Assembly: GCA_944381935.1 (NCBI GenBank)
Contig: CALWMN010000008.1
Coordinates: 62,001-126,000 of the forward strand
DNA length: 64,000 bases
Direction of reading: 5' to 3'
Origin: an uncultured Mediterraneibacter sp.
Lineage (GTDB): Bacteria > Bacillota > Clostridia > Lachnospirales > Lachnospiraceae
Every line of letters begins with the position of its first letter. The stretch's first letter is position 1. The notes under the pieces were generated by a model. That model did not search any database. It worked only from the letters and a program-made list of their open reading frames with translations, and was not told the origin of the DNA. This document shows, one piece after another, positions 39,582 through 46,906 of the stretch. The position numbers were made by a program, and so were the translations under genes.

Positions 39582-40573
39582 GGGAGAAACTGTCTCCTGT
39601 AATCTGTCGGCAGGATGTTCATGACATCTTTAAATGTCTTCGAGAATTTACTCTGGCTCTCATATCCGACAGATCTTGCGATCTCGGAGATGCTGCAGGA
39701 TTCGTTCCTCAACAGTTCGGCTGCCCTTAAGATGCGGTAACGCTTCATATAAGAAGCGACGGGAAGCCCGTATACGGATTTGAAAATGGCCTTAAGTGCC
39801 GACGTATTGATCAGGTACCGGCGCGAGAGTTCCTCAATTGTATAGCGATGAGTCAGGTCCTCTGTCAGCTCTTTATGGATACGGTGTATGAGCTCAATCT
39901 GTCCGGAATAATAAGAGTTAAGATGATTTGTCCCGGAGGGGTCCGTCATGTAAAGGAAGAGAAGGAGTTCCTGGCATTTCAGCTTCAGGTACGGAAGGAT
40001 CATTTTTTCCGGGAGATCATATACCTCAGAAAAAATATGCCCAATGTGGCTGCTCGCAGGAAGGGCAGCCACATTTCCTTCCTTGCAGAACTTGCGGCAC
40101 AGCTTACGGATATCAATTCCCGCGTCTCTTATAAGCTCCGGGGAATCCTGTTCCAGGATATCAAGGTCCAGGGAGAGGGAAAGACCTTCATAGTATCCCA
40201 GAGGAAGAGTGATAACCGAGTCAGAACACCCGGTGTTCATATGAAAAGAAAGATCGCCGCTTCCAAAGTACAGACTCAGTCCATCTCCCATTTCCCAGCC
40301 GATCCGTCCCCGGCAGCAGTGGTCGACTGCAAGGGCGGAGGAACGGTGGCAGTGGTGAAAGGCAAACCGATTTCCCTGAAAGTAATTATAGGAGATCTCA
40401 ATGCCGGGATAAAGTCCATATGAAATAATCTTGATCCTTGCATCAGAAGGGAGCTTCTGTTCAAAATCTTCTGATACAGAGATACCGCCGGCGGAATGCT
40501 TTACCATCCTGCATGTGCCCGGCGGGACGTCGATTAACCTGTCAGATATTTCCTGTATACATTCTTTTTTCAT
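39578..40573 (-). CDS. AraC-family regulator (PchR-like)
   Basis: A 331-residue regulator. The N-terminal part (to about residue 225) is a ligand or metal-sensing region of the PchR kind rich in His and Cys (FAFHHCHRSSALAVDHCCRG). The C-terminal double helix-turn-helix has YTIEELSRRYLINTSALKAIFKSVYG and SISEIARSVGYESQSKFSKTFKDVM. It starts 30 bases after the ArsR gene stops on the same strand, so both likely come from the metal-operon promoter. Its inducer is unknown. Confidence 0.85.
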   Translation of the reverse strand: MKKECIQEISDRLIDVPPGTCRMVKHSAGGISVSEDFEQKLPSDARIKIISYGLYPGIEISYNYFQGNRFAFHHCHRSSALAVDHCCRGRIGWEMGDGLSLYFGSGDLSFHMNTGCSDSVITLPLGYYEGLSLSLDLDILEQDSPELIRDAGIDIRKLCRKFCKEGNVAALPASSHIGHIFSEVYDLPEKMILPYLKLKCQELLLFLYMTDPSGTNHLNSYYSGQIELIHRIHKELTEDLTHRYTIEELSRRYLINTSALKAIFKSVYGLPVASYMKRYRILRAAELLRNESCSISEIARSVGYESQSKFSKTFKDVMNILPTDYRRQFLP

Positions 40574-40603
40574 CTATTTCTGCTCCTGAATGATAAATTG
40601 CCA

Positions 40604-40984
40604 TCAGTCCTCCTCGGGACAGGTGATCTTCCCAAGGCGTTCGATCGTATGATGGAGAACCTGTGCAAGCTCTGTGTCCGCAGTACGGTAATACATCTCT
40701 TTGCCTTCCCTCCGGCTTGTGATAAGCCCGCTGCTTTTTAAAAGGCGGAGGTGATGGGATACGGCAGGGCTGGTCATATTAACGATAGAGGCGATGTTGA
40801 GCACACATTCCTCGCAGTGGCACAGAAGCCAGAAGATGCGCAGCCGGCTGGGATCTCCGAGCTGCTTAAGCGCCTCGGAAACCCCGGCGATTTCGTTTTC
40901 GCCGGGCATATGCTCCCTGATTTTTTCCTCATTTTCATGTCCGTGGTCATGCGGCAGACTTGTTTTTTTCTTTGTCTTTTCCAT
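40604..40984 (-). CDS. ArsR/SmtB-family metal-sensing repressor
   Basis: A 126-residue winged-helix repressor. The N-terminus is rich in His and acid (PHDHGHENEEKIREH). The recognition region is SPAVSHHLRLLKSSGLITSRREG. Candidate metal ligands are the Cys residues in LCHCEECV, near the CadC-type alpha3N site, and the Asp/Glu and His residues in DTELAQVLHH near the CzrA-type alpha5 site, plus Cys at PEED's edge (ITCPEED). It is divergent from the HMA/ATPase genes and probably represses both directions. Confidence 0.88.
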   Translation of the reverse strand: MEKTKKKTSLPHDHGHENEEKIREHMPGENEIAGVSEALKQLGDPSRLRIFWLLCHCEECVLNIASIVNMTSPAVSHHLRLLKSSGLITSRREGKEMYYRTADTELAQVLHHTIERLGKITCPEED

Positions 40985-41043
40985 AGTGATTGCTCCAATC
41001 GGAAATATTTTTCGCCCAAATGGTAAAATTGCGGCGTGTTCTC

Positions 41044-41101
41044 TTGACTAATTATACAATTTGAATTACATTATAGTCAACAATTAAATAATCGTTTAAT
41101 T
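41044..41101. promoter_or_regulatory. Face-to-face divergent promoters and operator of the metal-efflux module
   Basis: Minus strand: TTGACT (41080-41075), 18 bases, TATAAT (41056-41051). Plus strand: TTGACT (41044-41049), 17 bases, TACATT (41067-41072). The two overlap almost entirely, and their -35 elements form an inverted repeat TTGACTA...TAGTCAA. Beside them, AATTAAA (41082-41088) and TTTAATT (41095-41101) form a dyad, a candidate ArsR operator. Confidence 0.6.
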
Positions 41102-41120
41102 AAATACAAGGAGAAAAACC

Positions 41121-41339
41121 ATGAAAAAAACGTATAAAATTGATGTAGACTGTGCGAACTGTGCAAATAAAATGGAGCAGGCGGCAAAAGAGACAACAGG
41201 GGTTAAGGATGCGGTGGTCAATTTCATGACACTGAAGATGAATGTAGAGTTTGAGGAAGGCCATGATGCGAAAGAAGTGATGAAAGAAGTCCTCAGGAAC
41301 TGCAAGAAAGTGGAGGATGACTGTGAGATCTTCATCTGA
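41121..41339 (+). CDS. Heavy-metal-associated (HMA) domain protein
   Basis: A 72-residue ferredoxin-fold metal chaperone domain. It begins MKKTYKIDVDCANCANKMEQAAKE, with the metal-binding CANC motif, and ends in an acidic, cysteine-containing tail (KKVEDDCEIFI). The sequence DVDCANC, in place of GMTCxxC, is common in Zn/Cd systems. It probably delivers metal to the ATPase 116 bases downstream, which lacks its own N-terminal HMA domain. Confidence 0.9.
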   Translation: MKKTYKIDVDCANCANKMEQAAKETTGVKDAVVNFMTLKMNVEFEEGHDAKEVMKEVLRNCKKVEDDCEIFI

Positions 41340-41356
41340 TCCTCTAAAGAACATAT

Positions 41357-41382
41357 CCCGGGATTTGGAAGAGTCCCGGGAG
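41357..41382 (+). other. Hairpin between HMA and ATPase genes
   Basis: TCCCGGGA pairs with TCCCGGGA over a ten-base loop. With no T-run it is more like a processing or stability element that could set the ratio of the two products. Confidence 0.45.
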
Positions 41383-41455
41383 TAAAAATGCAGAATAGAT
41401 AAAAGATTAAGCAAATATTTAACTGAAAAAGTGAGATCCAGGAAGGTGGAAGAGT

Positions 41456-43339
41456 ATGAATAAAAAACAGAAAAAAATGCTGATAAGAATACTGATTTCA
41501 GCGGCTCTTATGGCAGGATTCCATTTCCTGCCGTTTACCGGGTATTTAAGGTTTGCCGCTTATCTGATCCCATACCTGGTCATAGGATATGATATCCTGA
41601 TAAAAGCATTCAAGGGGATCAAAAACAGGCAGCCTTTTGACGAGAGCCTTTTGATGGCAGTTGCAACGATCGGGGCAATCGTTATTGCGCTTACCGGGGA
41701 TGGGGACTATACAGAGGCGATTGCGGTTATGCTGTTCTATCAGGTGGGCGAATGGTTCCAGAGCTATGCGGTTGGGAAGAGCCGCAGGAACATCAGCGAT
41801 CTTATGGACATCCGTCCAGATTATGCGAATATAGAGTCGGATGGAAAGCTTGAGCAGGTGGATCCGGACGAGGTAGAGATCGGATCTGTTATTGTCGTAC
41901 AGCCGGGCGAAAAAATACCGATCGACGGGATTGTTGTGTCAGGAAGTTCAGTTTTAAACACAAGCGCGCTGACAGGTGAGAGTCTTCCAAGGGATGCATC
42001 TGAAGGGGATGAGATTATCAGCGGATGCATCAATATGACGGGCGTCCTTAAGATAAAGACGACAAAGGAATTTGGGGAATCCACCGTCTCGAAAATACTC
42101 GACCTGGTGGAAAATGCAAGCTCCCGCAAATCAAAGTCCGAAGAATTTATCACCAGATTTGCAAGAATCTATACCCCCGCTGTCGTATACAGTGCAATTG
42201 CCCTGGCTTTTCTTCCTCCTGTCATAAGGACGGCTGTACTGGGACTGCCCGCTGACTGGGGAACCTGGGTCTACCGTGCCCTTACCTTCCTTGTTATCAG
42301 CTGTCCGTGTGCGCTGGTCATCAGTATCCCGTTAAGCTTTTTTGCCGGGATCGGCGGGGCCAGCAATGCGGGAGTACTGGTGAAAGGATCCAACTATATG
42401 GAGACATTGTCCCGGACAAAGTGTGTAGTATTTGATAAGACAGGGACTCTGACACAGGGTGTGTTTGAGGTCAATGAAGTCCATCACAATGAGATGGATA
42501 AGGAGAAACTTCTTGAGTATGCCGCTCTTGCCGAGAGCGCATCCTCCCACCCGATCAGCAAAAGTCTCCAGCGCGCCTATGGGAAAGAGATCGGTCGCAG
42601 CCGCGTGACAGATATCCGGGAGATCAGCGGAAACGGCGTGACCGCAAAGGTGGACGGAAAAGACGTTGCTGCGGGAAATTCGAGGCTTATGGATACGCTC
42701 GGAGTGAAATGGATCGACTGCCATCATGCGGGAACGATCATCCACATGGCAGTAGACGGGAAATATGCCGGGCATATTGTGATCTCGGATATAGAAAAGC
42801 CTCATGCGAAAAAAGCGGTACGGGCGTTAAAGGATGCAGGCGTGGAGAAGACGGTCATGCTGACTGGGGATTCCAGGAAGGTCGCACAGCATGTGGCAAT
42901 GGACCTGGGCATTGATGAGGTACATGCAGAGCTTCTCCCGGCGGATAAGGTGTCTAGGGTGGAAGAACTTTTGGAGCAGAGAGCAGGGAAGGGAAAGGTT
43001 GCCTTTGTAGGCGACGGAATCAACGATGCGCCTGTACTCTCCCGCGCAGATATCGGTATTGCGATGGGGGCGATGGGATCTGATGCAGCCATTGAGGCGG
43101 CGGATGTCGTTCTGATGGATGATGACCCTCTGAAAATCGCAAAGGCAATCAGAATCTCAAGGAAATGTCTGAGGATCGTGTATGAAAATATCTGGTTTGC
43201 CATTGGCATCAAGTTGGTATGCCTTGTGCTGGGAGCGGTCGGTATCGCGAATATGTGGCTTGCCATCTTTGCAGATGTGGGCGTTATGATCATTGCGGTG
43301 CTCAACGCAATCCGGGCGTTGTTTGTAAAAAAATTGTAA
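41456..43339 (+). CDS. Heavy-metal P1B-type ATPase (Zn/Cd/Pb type)
   Basis: A 627-residue efflux ATPase. The translocation motif CPCALVISIPLS lies in the membrane region. The phosphorylation motif is DKTGTLTQG, followed by the HP motif SSHPISKS, the nucleotide-binding MLTGDSRKVAQ and the hinge GDGINDAPVLSRADIGIAMG. Seven or so helices are seen, and no N-terminal metal domain. The CPC motif and the ArsR neighbour point to Zn, Cd or Pb export rather than copper. It ends 13 bases before the ileS leader promoter region. Confidence 0.93.
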   Translation: MNKKQKKMLIRILISAALMAGFHFLPFTGYLRFAAYLIPYLVIGYDILIKAFKGIKNRQPFDESLLMAVATIGAIVIALTGDGDYTEAIAVMLFYQVGEWFQSYAVGKSRRNISDLMDIRPDYANIESDGKLEQVDPDEVEIGSVIVVQPGEKIPIDGIVVSGSSVLNTSALTGESLPRDASEGDEIISGCINMTGVLKIKTTKEFGESTVSKILDLVENASSRKSKSEEFITRFARIYTPAVVYSAIALAFLPPVIRTAVLGLPADWGTWVYRALTFLVISCPCALVISIPLSFFAGIGGASNAGVLVKGSNYMETLSRTKCVVFDKTGTLTQGVFEVNEVHHNEMDKEKLLEYAALAESASSHPISKSLQRAYGKEIGRSRVTDIREISGNGVTAKVDGKDVAAGNSRLMDTLGVKWIDCHHAGTIIHMAVDGKYAGHIVISDIEKPHAKKAVRALKDAGVEKTVMLTGDSRKVAQHVAMDLGIDEVHAELLPADKVSRVEELLEQRAGKGKVAFVGDGINDAPVLSRADIGIAMGAMGSDAAIEAADVVLMDDDPLKIAKAIRISRKCLRIVYENIWFAIGIKLVCLVLGAVGIANMWLAIFADVGVMIIAVLNAIRALFVKKL

Positions 43340-43354
43340 GAGCGGACATTTTTC

Positions 43355-43383
43355 TTGACTATTTGCCATGCCATCTATATAAT
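43355..43383 (+). promoter_or_regulatory. Promoter of the ileS T-box leader
   Basis: TTGACT (43355-43360), 17 bases, TATAAT (43378-43383). Transcription would start near 43391. Confidence 0.8.
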
Positions 43384-43410
43384 GAACTTTGTATAAGTTT
43401 CAAAAGAAAA

Positions 43411-43701
43411 GGCTAAGACGGAGACAGTAAGAATTGTGCGAACATTTTAGCGAGCCGGCGGCGGTGCAAGCCCGGCATCAGTAGGCAGTTTCCGAATATC
43501 ACTCCCGAGCTGCAGCCCCCAAATCATCCTTTTTCAGTGAGTAAGGGCTGACGTATGTTCCGCGTTAGAGAATACCATATGCGAACGGAATTGTTCTGGC
43601 TGCAGGGGAATGCAGCCGGCGCAAAGAGGCTCAAGTATGATGTAACAGGTGGTGAAACGAGAGTGCGGCTTTCGTCCTATTGCAGGACGGAAGCTTTTTT
43701 T
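43411..43701 (+). ncRNA. T-box riboswitch (isoleucine) upstream of ileS
   Basis: The leader shows T-box hallmarks: GACGGAGACAGTAAGAA at stem I, the distal AGCGAGCCGG...GGTGCAAGCCCGG, then GAATATCACTCCCGAGCTGC with specifier ATC (Ile) at 43498-43500. The T-box region is AACAGGTGG near 43644-43652. The terminator stem pairs 43668-43678 with 43684-43694 and ends in seven T. Uncharged tRNA-Ile would favour the antiterminator and turn on ileS. Confidence 0.88.
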
Positions 43702-43746
43702 GCGATGTGCGATGAGCCAAAGTCCGGAAAAGAAAGGAAAATCAAC

Positions 43747-46700
43747 ATGTACAAAAAAGTATCTACAGACATGAATTTCGTCGGCAGGGAGAAAGACGTC
43801 GAGAAATTCTGGGAAGAAAATCAAATCTTTGAAAAAAGCATTGAAGAGAGGGAAGGGTGCCCTGAGTACATTTTTTATGACGGGCCACCGACGGCGAACG
43901 GGAAACCTCATATCGGCCATGTGCTGACCCGTGTCATCAAGGACATGATTCCGAGATACCGCACAATGAAAGGGTATATGGTTCCGAGGAAAGCCGGATG
44001 GGATACACACGGACTTCCGGTTGAGCTTGAGGTCGAGAGGGAGCTCGGTCTTGACGGGAAGGAGCAGATTGAGGAATACGGACTGGAACCCTTTATCGAC
44101 AAATGTAAGGAAAGCGTGTGGAAATACAAAGGAATGTGGGAGGACTTTTCCGCGACTGTCGGCTTCTGGGCAGACATGGAACACCCTTATGTGACATACC
44201 ACAATAGCTTTATCGAGTCCGAGTGGTGGGCGTTAAAGCAGATCTGGGAGAAGGACCTGCTCTACAAAGGCTTCAAGATTGTTCCCTACTGTCCCCGCTG
44301 CGGGACGCCTCTTTCCGCGCAGGAAGTGGCGCAGGGCTACAAGGATGTAAAAGAGCGTTCCGCTGTTGTCAGATTTAAGGTAAAAGGTGAGGATGCCTAT
44401 ATCCTGGCATGGACCACCACACCCTGGACACTGCCGTCCAACCTTGCGCTCTGTGTGAACCCGGGTGAGGACTATGCGAAGGTCAAAGCGGCGGACGGAT
44501 ACACCTATTATATGGCATGCGCCCTCCTTGATACAGTTTTAGGCAAACTGGGTGAAGAAGGAAAGCCGGCATACGAAGTTCTGGAGACATACAAAGGAAC
44601 CGACCTGGAGGGCAAGGAGTACGAGCCGCTCTATCAGTGCGCTGCGGATGCTGCCGCAAAGCAGAACAAGAAAGCGTTCTATGTGACATGCGATACGTAC
44701 GTTACGCTGACGGACGGTACCGGAGTCGTACACATTGCACCGGCGTTTGGTGAAGATGATGCCAATGTGGGAAGAAAATACGGACTTCCTTTTGTTCAGC
44801 TCGTAGATGAGACGGGAAACATGGATGCCTCCACACCGTTTGCAGGACTGTTTGTGAAGAAAGCGGACCCGGAGGTCTTAAAAGACCTGGATGCAAGAGG
44901 GCTTCTCTTTGACGCGCCTAAATTTGAACACAGCTATCCGCATTGCTGGAGATGTGATACTCCTCTGATCTATTATGCCCGCGAGTCCTGGTTCATTAAG
45001 ATGACAGCGGTCAGGGACGACCTGATTGCCAACAACAATACCATCAACTGGATTCCCGAGAGCATCGGCAAGGGCCGCTTCGGCGACTGGATTGAGAATG
45101 TCCAGGACTGGGGCATCAGCCGTAACCGTTACTGGGGAACCCCTCTCAATATCTGGGAGTGTGAGTGCGGACATATGCATTCCATCGGAAGCATCGGGGA
45201 GCTTAAAGAGATGTCCGGTAACTGTCCGGACGATATCGAGCTTCACCGCCCGTACATTGACGCGGTGACGATCAGATGTCCGAAGTGCGGAAAAGAGATG
45301 CACAGAGTGCCGGAAGTCATCGACTGCTGGTTTGACAGCGGCTCCATGCCTTTCGCCCAGCACCACTATCCGTTTGAGAACAGAGAACTCTTTGAAGAGC
45401 AGTTCCCGGCGGATTTCATCTCCGAGGCAGTGGACCAGACAAGAGGCTGGTTCTATTCCCTGCTGGCGATCTCGACACTGATCTTTAATAAAGCTGCATA
45501 TAAGAATGTCATTGTGCTCGGTCATGTGCAGGATGAGAACGGACAGAAGATGAGCAAATCCAAGGGAAACGCGGTAGATCCTTTTGAGGCGCTTGAGACA
45601 TATGGGGCGGATGCAATCCGCTGGTACTTCTATATTAACAGCGCCCCCTGGCTTCCGAACCGCTTCCACGGCAAAGCCGTGACAGAGGGACAGCGCAAGT
45701 TCATGGGAACACTGTGGAATACCTATGCATTTTTCGTGCTTTATGCGAATATCGACGGATTTGACGCGACAAAATATGAACTGGAATATGACAAACTTTC
45801 CGTTATGGATAAATGGCTCCTGTCCAAGATGAACACAATGGTAAGGGAAGTGGACAGCAATCTGGAAAACTACAGGATCCCGGAGGCAGCGCGCGCCCTG
45901 CAGGAATTTGTGGACGACATGAGCAACTGGTATGTCAGAAGAAGCCGTGAACGCTTCTGGGCAAAGGGAATGGGGCAGGACAAGATCAATGCATACATGA
46001 CTCTGTATACAGCTCTTGTGACGGTATCCAAGGCGGCAGCTCCGATGATTCCGTTTATGACAGAAGAGATCTATCAGAATCTCGTGCGCAGTATCGATGC
46101 GGACGCTCCGGAAAGCATACACCTGTGCCTGTTCCCGGAAGTGAAGGAGGACCAGATCGACACAGAGCTGGAGGAGAATATGGAGCATGTCCTCAAGCTG
46201 GTCGTAATGGGGCGGGCGTGCAGAAATGCCTCCAATATCAAGAACCGCCAGCCGATCGGACAGATGTTTGTAAAAGCGGGATTTGATCTGTCAGGCTTCT
46301 ATCAGGAGATCGTTGCAGATGAACTTAATGTTAAGAATATTAAATTTACAGAAGATGTAAGGGACTTTACTTCATATACTTTTAAACCGCAGTTAAAGAC
46401 AGTGGGACCAAAATATGGTAAAATGTTAGGCGGTATCAAAGCTGCGCTTGACAATGTTGACGGAAATGCGGCGATGGATGAGGTAAATGAGACCGGAGCC
46501 CTCAAGATTGATGTGAACGGACAGGAGATCACACTCTTCAAAGAAGACCTGCTGATCGATACGGCACAAGCTGAAGGTTATGTGTCGGAAAATGACGGCG
46601 GGGTTACAGTTGTGCTTGACACAAACCTGTCTGAAGAACTTCTGGAAGAGGGGTTTGTCCGGGAGATCATCAGTAAGATCCAGACGATGAGAAAAGAAGC

Positions 46701-46902
46701 GGATTTTGAGGTCATGGACAGGATCAGGGTAACATATGACGGGACAGACAGGGCGGAAGCCATTTTTGAGAAAAACAGCACGCAGATCAGCGGGGAAGTG
46801 CTTGCTGACAAGGTTGTAAAGGCGCAGCCGGCAGGATATGTAAAGGAGTGGAAGATTAACGGTGAAGCGGTTACAATGGGTGTTGAGAAGGAAGGAAAAT
46901 AA
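43747..46902 (+). CDS. ileS: Isoleucine--tRNA ligase
   Basis: A 1051-residue class I synthetase. The HIGH motif is in PPTANGKPHIGHVLTRV, the editing domain includes AWTTTPWTLPSN and GTGVVHIAPAFGEDD, and the KMSKS motif is in ENGQKMSKSKGNAVDPFE. Its C-terminal domain ends in the KEGK tail. The ATG at 43747 gives MYKKVSTDMNFVGREKDVE; the frame runs open upstream through the T-box leader but that part is RNA. GlgP follows after four bases. Confidence 0.97.
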   Translation: MYKKVSTDMNFVGREKDVEKFWEENQIFEKSIEEREGCPEYIFYDGPPTANGKPHIGHVLTRVIKDMIPRYRTMKGYMVPRKAGWDTHGLPVELEVERELGLDGKEQIEEYGLEPFIDKCKESVWKYKGMWEDFSATVGFWADMEHPYVTYHNSFIESEWWALKQIWEKDLLYKGFKIVPYCPRCGTPLSAQEVAQGYKDVKERSAVVRFKVKGEDAYILAWTTTPWTLPSNLALCVNPGEDYAKVKAADGYTYYMACALLDTVLGKLGEEGKPAYEVLETYKGTDLEGKEYEPLYQCAADAAAKQNKKAFYVTCDTYVTLTDGTGVVHIAPAFGEDDANVGRKYGLPFVQLVDETGNMDASTPFAGLFVKKADPEVLKDLDARGLLFDAPKFEHSYPHCWRCDTPLIYYARESWFIKMTAVRDDLIANNNTINWIPESIGKGRFGDWIENVQDWGISRNRYWGTPLNIWECECGHMHSIGSIGELKEMSGNCPDDIELHRPYIDAVTIRCPKCGKEMHRVPEVIDCWFDSGSMPFAQHHYPFENRELFEEQFPADFISEAVDQTRGWFYSLLAISTLIFNKAAYKNVIVLGHVQDENGQKMSKSKGNAVDPFEALETYGADAIRWYFYINSAPWLPNRFHGKAVTEGQRKFMGTLWNTYAFFVLYANIDGFDATKYELEYDKLSVMDKWLLSKMNTMVREVDSNLENYRIPEAARALQEFVDDMSNWYVRRSRERFWAKGMGQDKINAYMTLYTALVTVSKAAAPMIPFMTEEIYQNLVRSIDADAPESIHLCLFPEVKEDQIDTELEENMEHVLKLVVMGRACRNASNIKNRQPIGQMFVKAGFDLSGFYQEIVADELNVKNIKFTEDVRDFTSYTFKPQLKTVGPKYGKMLGGIKAALDNVDGNAAMDEVNETGALKIDVNGQEITLFKEDLLIDTAQAEGYVSENDGGVTVVLDTNLSEELLEEGFVREIISKIQTMRKEADFEVMDRIRVTYDGTDRAEAIFEKNSTQISGEVLADKVVKAQPAGYVKEWKINGEAVTMGVEKEGK

Positions 46903-46906
46903 AACA

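Noticed and set aside
43555-43746. N-terminal extension of IleRS
   Set aside because: This frame runs through the T-box leader RNA; the family start is at 43747.
44878-46188. 436-codon open frame on the minus strand inside ileS
   Set aside because: It is antisense to a full-length synthetase with all motifs. It lacks a family match and arises from the codon usage of the plus strand.
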